From positions 1 to 5,218 of the forward strand of contig JAEXTU010000175.1 of the NCBI GenBank assembly GCA_023453335.1: DNA of 5,218 bases, given 5' to 3'. Of the stretch, positions 1 through 5,218 are shown in pieces (within the stretch, counting starts at the first letter, position 1; every line of letters starts with the position of its first letter). Origin of the DNA: Pseudomonadota bacterium (GTDB taxonomy: Bacteria > Desulfobacterota > Desulfovibrionia > Desulfovibrionales > Desulfovibrionaceae). The translations under genes and the position numbers were made by a program. The notes beneath the pieces are model-generated. The model ran no database searches and had not been told where the DNA came from. It was given only the letters and a program-made list of their open reading frames with translations.

Positions 1-12
1 GCCCAGACGTGA

Positions 13-22
13 ATACATGTAT
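13..22. promoter_or_regulatory. Palindrome upstream of the antitoxin, candidate operator
   Basis: ATACATGTAT is a perfect 10-bp inverted repeat ending 18 nt before the antitoxin ATG at 41. Ribbon-helix-helix antitoxins of type II modules normally repress their own operon by binding short palindromes overlapping the promoter. Position and symmetry fit that role, and the AT-rich bases around it (11-30) would also suit a -10 region. The window begins only 12 nt upstream, so a -35 element or second operator half-site cannot be seen. The operator role is inference from position. Confidence 0.4.
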
Positions 23-40
23 CGCAAACAAGGAGGGCCT

Positions 41-268
41 ATGCCCACTTCCATACGCTTGCCCGAAGAAACGGAAAAGCGCCTTGATACGCTGGCCGCC
101 GCCACCGGGCGCACCAAGGCGTTCTACATCCGTGAGGCCATTGCCGAACATCTGGACGACCTGGAAGACATGTACCTCGCGCAGGAGGTCCTGGAGCGCG
201 TCAGGCGAGGCAAGGAGCGGACCTACACGTTAGATGAGGTGGAGCGCGAACTTGGCCTGGCGGATTGA
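41..268 (+). CDS. relB: RelB-family ribbon-helix-helix antitoxin
   Basis: This 75-residue protein is the likely antitoxin of a type II toxin-antitoxin pair; it would bind and neutralise the downstream RelE-type toxin and repress the operon. Residues 3-45 look like a ribbon-helix-helix DNA-binding domain: a short beta strand (TSIRLPEE), a helix (TEKRLDTLAAATG), a turn, then a second helix (KAFYIREAIAEHLDDLED). The charged C-terminal part, ending YTLDEVERELGLAD, is the expected toxin-binding tail. The start at 41 is chosen because AGGAGG lies at 31-36 with 4 nt spacing and the protein then begins directly with the beta strand; the in-frame ATG at 17 would add eight residues overlapping the candidate operator. 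The 3' end overlaps the toxin gene. Family assignment (RelB/TraY-like RHH) is by resemblance and by its partner. Confidence 0.88.
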   Translation: MPTSIRLPEETEKRLDTLAAATGRTKAFYIREAIAEHLDDLEDMYLAQEVLERVRRGKERTYTLDEVERELGLAD

Positions 269-524
269 GTTCGCCGAGACTGCCCGAAGGCAGTTGGCCA
301 AGCTCGGGCGCGATGCCCAGGTACGTCTCCGGAAATACCTCCGGGAGCGCATCGTGCCTTGCGAAGACCCGCGAGACTATGCCGCCCCCCTGAAAAACAA
401 CCTGGCCGGCCTCTGGAAGTTCCGGATTGGGGAGTACCGTCTCGTGGCCGAGATCAGGGACCAGGAGATACTTATCCTCGTGTTGCGGGTGGGGCACCGG
501 AAAAACGTCTACGGGGGACATTGA
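252..524 (+). CDS. relE: RelE/ParE-family toxin of type II TA system
   Basis: This roughly 90-residue toxin is of the RelE type, a family that cleaves mRNA on the ribosome. Visible family hallmarks are the N-terminal AWRIEFAETARRQLAKL helix region, the central block LKNNLAGLWKFRIGEYRLV (residues about 47-65), and the C-terminal strand and tail VLRVGHRKNVYG (77-88). The basic residues K48, R58, R63, R79 and R83 and the C-terminal Y87 lie where RelE proteins carry their active-site lysines, arginines and tyrosine. I place the start at TTG 252: GAGGTGGAG at 236-244 sits 7 nt upstream and the protein then begins (M)AWRIEF as relatives do. An ATG at 234 would add six residues but has no good ribosome site. 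The gene overlaps the antitoxin by 17 nt in another frame, implying translational coupling. ParE-like gyrase inhibition cannot be fully excluded, but the motif set favours RelE. Confidence 0.88.
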   Translation: MAWRIEFAETARRQLAKLGRDAQVRLRKYLRERIVPCEDPRDYAAPLKNNLAGLWKFRIGEYRLVAEIRDQEILILVLRVGHRKNVYGGH

Positions 525-551
525 GCCCCCAACACCATTCGCCAACGGCTA

Positions 552-581
552 GGTTCGCGAACCGCCCTGCTTCGCTTCGGC
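552..581 (-). repeat. Diverged copy of the right-end palindromic repeat
   Basis: On the minus strand this stretch reads GCCGAAGCG, a 4-nt spacer, then AGGGCGGTTCGCGAACC; its 12-nt core GGTTCGCGAACC (552-563) is a perfect palindrome. The same order, GCCGAAGCG, a 6-nt spacer, then AGGGCGATTCGTGAATC, occurs on the plus strand at 5059-5090. The 17-nt cores match at 14 positions. The differences are transitions, and two of them form a matched pair in the stem (G:C changed to A:T). The right arm present at 5091-5094 is missing here, so this looks like a decayed or variant copy. It lies in the convergent gap between the toxin gene and the lipoprotein gene. Confidence 0.4.
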
Positions 582-598
582 CTGGGGCCGGGCAGGCC
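579..598 (-). terminator. GC-rich hairpin directly after the lipoprotein stop
   Basis: GGCCTG and CAGGCC form a 6-bp stem with an 8-nt GC-rich loop, beginning one base after the TAG stop of the minus-strand lipoprotein gene. It could end or protect the SDR-lipoprotein transcript, and in reverse the toxin transcript. No T-run follows on either strand, so it is not a canonical intrinsic terminator, and GC-rich chance pairing is possible. Confidence 0.25.
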
Positions 599-1291
599 CT
601 ACCTCCCCTCCAGCGCCCTCCGCAGGTCGTCGGCCGCCGGGTCGGGGCGGGAGGGGAGGGCGATGATCTCCGCGGGGTGCAGGGCGCCCCCGTGGTACTG
701 GATGTTGTAGGAGCGCTGGATATTGAGGGCCTGGCCGTCCAGGGCCACCCCGCCGAACAGGCCGTCGGACGCGGAGAAGGCCACCACCTCGCAGGTCAGG
801 GTGGCGGTGCTCTGGCCGTAGGTGGCGTCCAGGGCGGCCAGGGTCAGGCCGCCCTCGCCGGCCGCGTCCAGGTCCCCGGACAGGACCTGGCGGGTGGCGT
901 TGTCGGTGAGGAAGAGCAGGGCCAGCCGGGTGCGGCGCACCCCGGCCTGGGCGCCCCAGCCGGCCGAGGACAGGGTGTAGAAGGCCGGCTCCCCGAAGCT
1001 CCCGTCCGGCTGCCGGGCCAGGAGCACCCCCGGCCCGCCGCCGCCGGCGAAGACCACTCCCAGCTTGAACAGGTCCGGGAACACCAGGGCGGCGCGGCTC
1101 CGGGCCAGGACCTCGGCGAATTTCCCGCCCTGCGGCCCGGCGCGCAGCTCCCGCACCGCGGCCGCGGCCATGGCCAGCACCTCCCGCGGCTGGTCGTCCC
1201 CGGACTGGCCGGACAGCCGGCGCTCCAGCATGGTGCAGCCGGGCAGGGCCAGGAGCAGGCAGAGCAGGAGCAGGGCGGCGCTGCGGCGCAT
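599..1291 (-). CDS. SYLF/YSC84-domain lipoprotein
   Basis: This 230-residue protein begins with a lipoprotein signal: two arginines, a leucine-rich core (residues 5-16) and a lipobox LPGC with the lipidated cysteine at 19. The residue after the cysteine is Thr, not Asp, which in Gram-negative bacteria suggests outer-membrane sorting. The rest resembles the SYLF (YSC84) lipid-binding domain: ARSRAALVFPDLFKLG (63-78), the glycine-rich GGGGPGVLLAR (83-93), GEPAFYTLSSAGWGAQAG (100-117), and near the C-terminus the SASDGLFGGVALDG block followed by NIQYHGG. Eukaryotic SYLF domains bind phosphoinositides; the role of the bacterial lipoproteins is poorly defined. The start follows the SDR stop by 2 nt and I see no clear ribosome site, so translational coupling is likely. 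It seems complete, and the domain call is by motif recognition. Confidence 0.87.
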   Translation of the reverse strand: MRRSAALLLLCLLLALPGCTMLERRLSGQSGDDQPREVLAMAAAAVRELRAGPQGGKFAEVLARSRAALVFPDLFKLGVVFAGGGGPGVLLARQPDGSFGEPAFYTLSSAGWGAQAGVRRTRLALLFLTDNATRQVLSGDLDAAGEGGLTLAALDATYGQSTATLTCEVVAFSASDGLFGGVALDGQALNIQRSYNIQYHGGALHPAEIIALPSRPDPAADDLRRALEGR

Positions 1292-1293
1292 GG

Positions 1294-2064
1294 CTACGGC
1301 CCGGTCTGCTCGAAGCCCAGGCTGGCAACGCGCCCGTGGAACTGGCGGGGGTCGGTGTCCAGGATGGAGGCCAGGGCGCGGGCGGGAATCGCGGGGTCCA
1401 GGAGCTCGCCGTTGGCCTGCCAGGGCAGGAACACCTGCTGCAGGCGCTTGGCCCCGCTACCCTTGGCGGTGCGGGCCTCCTCCTGCATCCGGGTGTCCAC
1501 CAGGCCGGGCCTAAAGGCGAAGGTGGTGACGGCCGGGGCCTCCAGGGCCAGCTGCCGCACCAGGTGCTCCTCCGCGGCCTTGGCCGCGCAGTAGGCCGCG
1601 ATGCCGGGCTGGACGATCTCCGCCGCGCCCGAGCCGAAGACCACGAACACCCCCCGGCCCCGCTTGAGCAGCACCGGGAACGCGTGCCGCGCCAGGCGGT
1701 GCACCGCGCCCACCGCGGCCTCGAACACCTCGTTGAAGTGCGCGGTGGGCAGCTCCCACAGGTGCGGCCCGGGCCGCAGCACCCCGGCCGCGTGCACCAC
1801 CCCGGCGAAGTTCTCGCCGGCATTGGCCGCGGCCATGTCCACCAGGGCGCGGGCCACCGCGTCCTTGCCCGCGCTGCCCGCCACCTGGGCCACGTCCCTG
1901 CCGCCGGTCTCGGCGCAGGCCGCCGCGGTTTCGGCCAGGGCCGCCTCGTCCCGGGCGTTCAGCACCAGGCCCGCGCCGCGCCGGGCCAGCTCCAGGGCCA
2001 GGGCCCGGCCGATGCCGCGCGAGGCCCCGGTCACGATGTAGGTTTCATTTGCCAGCCCGCTCAT
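1294..2064 (-). CDS. SDR-family NAD(P)-dependent oxidoreductase
   Basis: This 256-residue cytosolic protein is a single Rossmann-fold short-chain dehydrogenase/reductase. It has the cofactor motif TGASRGIG at residues 12-19, and basic residues R16 and R38 that favour NADPH. Catalytic S145 and the YxxxK pair Y158/K162 are at the classical Ser-Tyr spacing of 13, and RPGLVDTRM at 185-193 is the usual loop after strand six. Two positions depart from the classical family: the NNAG motif reads HAAG (91-94), and the active-site Asn expected in helix four aligns with A117. The VDTxMQ loop and the GELLDP segment recall the sepiapterin/benzil reductase-like branch, but the substrate is unknown. The start is supported by GAGAGG (2070-2075 on the minus strand) 5 nt upstream. 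It is the first gene of a two-gene operon with the lipoprotein and is divergent from the peptidase. Confidence 0.92.
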   Translation of the reverse strand: MSGLANETYIVTGASRGIGRALALELARRGAGLVLNARDEAALAETAAACAETGGRDVAQVAGSAGKDAVARALVDMAAANAGENFAGVVHAAGVLRPGPHLWELPTAHFNEVFEAAVGAVHRLARHAFPVLLKRGRGVFVVFGSGAAEIVQPGIAAYCAAKAAEEHLVRQLALEAPAVTTFAFRPGLVDTRMQEEARTAKGSGAKRLQQVFLPWQANGELLDPAIPARALASILDTDPRQFHGRVASLGFEQTGP

Positions 2065-2097
2065 GTATACCTCTCACGACGATTTTGTTCGCACCCG

Positions 2098-2119
2098 CCG
2101 GGGCGGGCCGCCGCCCCGG
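2098..2119. promoter_or_regulatory. Perfect 9-bp-stem hairpin in the divergent intergenic region
   Basis: CCGGGGCGG and its exact reverse complement CCGCCCCGG flank a 4-nt loop (GCCG). The element lies in the 82-bp region between the divergent SDR and peptidase starts, ending 27 nt before the peptidase ATG. It could be an operator shared by the two genes or a stable 5'-leader hairpin of the peptidase mRNA. No convincing -35/-10 pair was found around it. The symmetry is directly visible; the function is unknown. Confidence 0.4.
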
Positions 2120-2146
2120 ACATACCACATGCGGAGCCGACAATCC

Positions 2147-5047
2147 ATGCACCTGCACGGTTTCACCCTGCTGCGCGAGCGCGAGGTCCGGGAACTGGCC
2201 GCCCTGGCGCGGCTCTGGAAGCACGACGCCACCGGGGCCGAACTCATCTCGGTGGCGAGCGCCGACGAGAACAAGGTCTTCTCGGCCAACTTCCGCACCC
2301 CGCCCCGGGACTCCACCGGCGTGGCCCACATCCTGGAGCACTCGGTGCTCTGCGGCTCCGCGCGCTTCCCGGTCAAGGAGCCCTTCGTGGAGCTGATCAA
2401 GGGCTCCCTCAACACCTTTGTCAACGCCTTCACCTACCCGGACCGCACCTGCTACCCGGTGGCCTCCTGCCACCTGGGCGACCTGCGCAACCTCATCCAG
2501 GTCTACCTGGACGCGGTGTTCCACCCCTTGATCCCGGAGCACGTGTTTAGCCAGGAGGGCTGGCACTACGAGTTGGAGCAGGGCAGGCTCTCCCGCAAGG
2601 GCGTGGTCTACAACGAGATGAAGGGGGCCTATTCCGCGCCCGAGGGCCTGCTCGCCGAACTGTCCCAGCAGGGCCTGTTCCCGGACACCACCTACGGCCT
2701 GGACTCGGGCGGCCACCCTGACCGCATCCCGGACCTGACCTACGCGGCCTTCAAGGACTTCCACGCCCGGTTCTACCACCCCTCCAACTGCCGCTTCTGG
2801 TTCTCGGGCGACGACCCCGAGCCCGAGCGCCTGGAGATTTTGGCCTCCGCCCTGGCCGGGTACGCTGCCGCGCCGGTGGACTCGGAGATCGGGCTGCAAG
2901 CCCCCTTCAGCGCGCCCCGCGAGCGGCGCGAGCGCTTCGCCGCCGGCCCGGACGCCAAGGGCATGTTCACCGTGAACTGGCTGCTGCCCCAGGCCGCGGA
3001 CCAGCAGACCGCGCTGTGCTTCGAGATGCTGGAGCACGTGCTCACCGGCCTGCCCACCTCGCCCCTGCGCCTGGCCCTGCTGGAGTCCGGCCTGGGCGAG
3101 GACCTGGCCGGGACCGGCCTGGAGGACGAACTCCGGCAGATGTACTACTCCTGCGGGCTCAAGGGCATCGACGCCGGGGACGTGCCCGCGGCCTGGGGGA
3201 TCATGCAGGAGGTGCTGGGCCGCATGGCCGCGGACGGCCCCACCCAGGCCGAGGTGGAGGCCGCGCTGAACAGCGTGGAGTTCGACCTGCGCGAGAACAA
3301 CACCGGCCGCTTCCCGCGCGGCCTGTCCCTCATGCTGCGGGCCATGCCCGCCTGGCTCTACGGCGGCGACCCCCTGGCGGCCCTGGGCTTCGAGGACTCG
3401 CTCTCCCGCATCAAGGACAGCCTGGCCGCGGGCGAGCCGCTCTTCGCGGACCTCACCCGGCGCTGGCTGGTGGACAACCCCCACCGGGTGACCCTGGTGC
3501 TCACGCCCGACACCGGCCTGGACGAGGCGCGCGAGGCCCGGGAGCGCAAGGCCCTGGACGCGGCGCTGGCCGCCATGCCGCCGTCTGAACAAGAGGCGGT
3601 GGCCGCCGCCGCGGCCGAGCTGGCCCGGCTCCAGTCCGCGCCCGACGACCCCGCGGCCCTGGCCCTCATCCCCCGCCTGACCCTGGCCGACATGCCCCGG
3701 GCCGAGAAGCCGGTGCCGGCCGAGCCCCGCGACGGCGCGGCCCAGCTGGTGCTCACCCACCCCCTGGACAGCGCGGGCATCGTGTACCTGGACCTGGGCT
3801 TCGACCTCACCCCGGTGCCCCTGCGCCTGCTGCCCCTGGTCCCGCTCTTCGGCCGGGCGCTGACCGAGATGGGGACCCGGCGGACGCCCTTCGAGGAGCT
3901 GTCCCTGCGCATCGCCCGCACCACCGGCGGCATCGACGCCGACCCCCTGGCCACCGGGCTGCTCGGCCCGGACTACCGGCCCGCGGGCGCGGCGGTGCGG
4001 CTCTTCGTGCACGGCAAGGCCGTGGCCGAACGCGGCCAGGACATGCTGGACATCATTGCCGAGGTCCTGGCCGAGACCGACTTCACGGACCAGGAGCGCT
4101 TCGGGCTCATGGTGCTGGAAGACAAGGCCCGCATGGAGCACGGCCTCATCCCCGGCGGGCACCGGGTGGTCATGACCCGGCTGCGCGCGGGCCACAACAA
4201 GGCCGGCCTGGCCGCCGAGCACCTGGGCGGCGTGGCCGCCCTGCTGGCCATGCGCGAGCTGTCGCTGCGGGTGGAGGAGGACTGGCCGGGGGTGCTGGCC
4301 GACCTGGAGCTGTTGCGCACCCTCATCGTGACCCGCGCCGGCCTGGTGGCCAACCTGACCGCCGGGGCCGGCGAGCTGGCCGGGTTCGAGCCGCGCCTGG
4401 CGCGGTTCCTGGACGGCCTGCCCGCCACCCGGAACCCGGCCGCGGTGTGGGAGCCCGGGCCGGCCCTCAAGGCCGAGGGCCTCACCGTGCCCAGCATGGT
4501 GAACTACGTGGGCCAGGTCCTGGACCTGCCCGCCACCGGCTGGAAGTTCCACGGCTCCACCCTGGCCCTGACCAACCTGATCCGCACCGGCTACCTCTGG
4601 GAGAAGGTGCGGGTGCAGGGCGGGGCCTACGGCGCGTTCTGCACCTACGACCGCTTCACCGGGGCCATGAGCTTCGCCTCCTACCGCGACCCCAACCTGG
4701 GCCGCACCCTGGAGGCCTTCTCGGCCACGGCGGATTTCCTGCGCTCGGCCGCGGTGAACCCCACGGAGCTGGAAAAGGGCGTCATCGGCGCAGTGGGCGA
4801 CCTGGACGCCCACATGCTGCCCGACGCCAAGGGCTTCGCCTCCCTCATCCGCACCCTGGCCGGCGACACCCCAGACAACCGCCAGCGCCTGCGCGACGAG
4901 CTGTTAAGCGCCAGTCCCAAGCACGCCAAGGCCCTGGCCGACGCCATGGAAGCGGCCCTGCCCAACGCCAGGATAGCGGTCCTGGGCGCGCGGCAGGGGA
5001 TCACCGGGTCGGGGCTGGGGTTCGAGGTGACCGAGGTGATGGGGTAG
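2147..5047 (+). CDS. M16C zinc metallopeptidase, presequence-protease (PreP) type
   Basis: This is a complete 966-residue member of the M16C (PreP/insulinase-related) family, which encloses and degrades unfolded peptides. The N-terminal M16 domain carries the inverted zinc motif HILEH: H61 and H65 as ligands, E64 as base, and E157 in VVYNEMKG as the likely third ligand. Other family blocks are PPRDSTGVAHILEHSVLCGS, the KEPFVELIKGS segment, NAFTYPDRTCYPVAS and HPLIPEHVFSQEGWHYEL. An M16C-associated region runs from about residue 446 (PHRVTLVLTPD) to about 690. The C-terminal half supplies R822 and Y828 in RVQGGAYGA, spaced like the substrate-positioning Arg/Tyr of PreP. Length matches the family. 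No signal peptide or membrane segment is seen, so it is probably cytoplasmic. I choose ATG 2147 because GGAG lies at 2133-2136 and relatives begin near xxHGFTLLRERE; in-frame ATGs at 2063 and 2129 would add non-conserved residues. Confidence 0.95.
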   Translation: MHLHGFTLLREREVRELAALARLWKHDATGAELISVASADENKVFSANFRTPPRDSTGVAHILEHSVLCGSARFPVKEPFVELIKGSLNTFVNAFTYPDRTCYPVASCHLGDLRNLIQVYLDAVFHPLIPEHVFSQEGWHYELEQGRLSRKGVVYNEMKGAYSAPEGLLAELSQQGLFPDTTYGLDSGGHPDRIPDLTYAAFKDFHARFYHPSNCRFWFSGDDPEPERLEILASALAGYAAAPVDSEIGLQAPFSAPRERRERFAAGPDAKGMFTVNWLLPQAADQQTALCFEMLEHVLTGLPTSPLRLALLESGLGEDLAGTGLEDELRQMYYSCGLKGIDAGDVPAAWGIMQEVLGRMAADGPTQAEVEAALNSVEFDLRENNTGRFPRGLSLMLRAMPAWLYGGDPLAALGFEDSLSRIKDSLAAGEPLFADLTRRWLVDNPHRVTLVLTPDTGLDEAREARERKALDAALAAMPPSEQEAVAAAAAELARLQSAPDDPAALALIPRLTLADMPRAEKPVPAEPRDGAAQLVLTHPLDSAGIVYLDLGFDLTPVPLRLLPLVPLFGRALTEMGTRRTPFEELSLRIARTTGGIDADPLATGLLGPDYRPAGAAVRLFVHGKAVAERGQDMLDIIAEVLAETDFTDQERFGLMVLEDKARMEHGLIPGGHRVVMTRLRAGHNKAGLAAEHLGGVAALLAMRELSLRVEEDWPGVLADLELLRTLIVTRAGLVANLTAGAGELAGFEPRLARFLDGLPATRNPAAVWEPGPALKAEGLTVPSMVNYVGQVLDLPATGWKFHGSTLALTNLIRTGYLWEKVRVQGGAYGAFCTYDRFTGAMSFASYRDPNLGRTLEAFSATADFLRSAAVNPTELEKGVIGAVGDLDAHMLPDAKGFASLIRTLAGDTPDNRQRLRDELLSASPKHAKALADAMEAALPNARIAVLGARQGITGSGLGFEVTEVMG

Positions 5048-5058
5048 GGGCGGAGAAA

Positions 5059-5099
5059 GCCGAAGCGTGAGGAAGGGCGATTCGTGAATCGCCCCTACG
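5059..5099 (+). repeat. Palindromic repeat, copy 1 (forward)
   Basis: The core at 5075-5094 reads GGGCGATTCGTGAATCGCCC, a near-perfect palindrome with 9-bp arms around a central GT. It is followed by CTACG (5095-5099), making a 25-nt unit found again, exactly but inverted, at 5191-5215. GCCGAAGCG at 5059-5067 may belong to the unit because it also precedes the diverged copy near 552-581. The element starts 11 nt after the peptidase stop, so its hairpin could stabilise or end that mRNA, although no T-run follows. I recall similar GGGCGATTC/GAATCGCCCCTAC repeats being scattered through many bacterial genomes, including Desulfovibrio relatives; this is from memory and unverified. Confidence 0.75.
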
Positions 5100-5190
5100 C
5101 AAACCGGGCCGAGCCGACGCGGAGGCAGGGGTTTCTCTCGGATGGGCGTTCGCTTAAGAGGCACATTGGCGTGCGGGCAGGGCGCTCTTC
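5100..5190. other. Spacer between inverted repeat copies, no gene seen
   Basis: This 91-nt segment separates the two inverted 25-nt units. I see no open frame with a ribosome site, no tRNA-like fold and no target-site duplication outside the pair. Together with its flanking repeats it forms a 141-bp module (5075-5215) that could be a paired REP-like element or a small non-autonomous mobile element. It shows nothing recognisable on its own. Confidence 0.4.
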
Positions 5191-5215
5191 CGTAGGGGCG
5201 ATTCACGAATCGCCC
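5191..5215 (-). repeat. Palindromic repeat, copy 2 (inverted)
   Basis: This 25-nt unit begins CGTAGGGGCGATTC and ends GAATCGCCC. It is the exact reverse complement of 5075-5099. Each copy can fold by itself through its 9-bp arms, and the two copies could also pair with one another as a 25-bp stem around the 91-nt spacer. Identity stops at the unit borders on both sides, which defines its ends. The window ends 3 nt later, so any further flanking conserved sequence is cut off. Confidence 0.75.
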
Positions 5216-5218
5216 GGC

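Noticed and set aside
359..1594. A 411-codon open frame on the plus strand over the lipoprotein and SDR genes, and further shadow frames at 1336-2550 and 549-1823
   Set aside because: These are low-complexity and lack ribosome sites and motifs; the minus-strand genes beneath them show clear signal peptide, SYLF and SDR motifs.
2043..2071. Possible peptidase promoter with TATACC (2066-2071) and TTTCAT (2043-2048)
   Set aside because: Spacing is 17 nt, but the -35 match is poor and it would lie within the SDR coding start, so it is not strong enough to annotate.
2063..2146. N-terminal extension of the peptidase from ATG 2063 or ATG 2129
   Set aside because: The added residues are Arg/Pro-rich, unlike family N-termini, span the hairpin, and from 2063 would overlap the divergent SDR start; ATG 2147 has a ribosome site.
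2045..4813. A 922-codon open frame on the minus strand opposite the peptidase gene
   Set aside because: The translation is low-complexity (Gly/Gln/Val/His/Arg-rich) with no family motif, and it mirrors the peptidase, which has intact catalytic residues. Long antisense frames are expected when third positions are mostly G or C.
4904..5206. A 100-codon minus-strand open frame covering the repeat region
   Set aside because: Its distinctive GAIHESP segment is simply a translation of the palindromic repeat, and the remainder is antisense to the peptidase 3' end.
5075..5215. CRISPR array or integration-site interpretation of the repeated units
   Set aside because: There are only two copies, in inverted orientation, each self-palindromic, with a 91-nt spacer and no cas genes or integrase in view.

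Overview
The window is GC-rich, protein-coding bacterial chromosome with five genes. The overall character is a high-GC genome carrying a PreP-like M16C peptidase, an SDR/SYLF-lipoprotein pair, a RelBE-type toxin-antitoxin pair and dispersed palindromic repeats. This fits a deltaproteobacterium of the Desulfovibrio type (Desulfobacterota). That assignment rests on general protein resemblance and base composition, not on a marker gene, so it is tentative.

Layout: (1) Positions 1-524 (+) hold a small type II toxin-antitoxin operon. A ribbon-helix-helix antitoxin (start 41, with a strong AGGAGG ribosome site and a perfect 10-bp palindrome just upstream) overlaps a RelE-type toxin that most likely starts at a TTG codon at 252. 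This segment is visibly less GC-rich than much of the rest and may have been acquired. (2) Positions 525-598 form a convergent intergenic gap with a 12-bp palindrome and a GC hairpin. It appears to contain a decayed copy of the repeat found at the right end of the window. (3) Positions 2064 to 599 (-) hold two genes in a tight operon, 2 nt apart: a short-chain dehydrogenase/reductase (SDR), then a SYLF/YSC84-domain lipoprotein. (4) Positions 2065-2146 form an 82-bp divergent intergenic region with a perfect 9-bp-stem hairpin. (5) Positions 2147-5047 (+) encode a complete, roughly 966-residue zinc metallopeptidase of the presequence-protease (M16C) family, with all expected catalytic residues. 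(6) Positions 5048-5218 are non-coding and hold two perfect 25-nt copies of a palindromic repeat in inverted orientation, 91 nt apart.

How the genes relate: the toxin and antitoxin form a self-contained module. The SDR and lipoprotein are probably co-transcribed, but no shared pathway is evident. The peptidase is divergent from them and stands alone. I see no sign of a new multi-gene system. The least ordinary features are the repeat family, whose copies show a paired stem substitution, the two divergent-region/operator palindromes, and an SDR that lacks two of the usual active-site asparagines.
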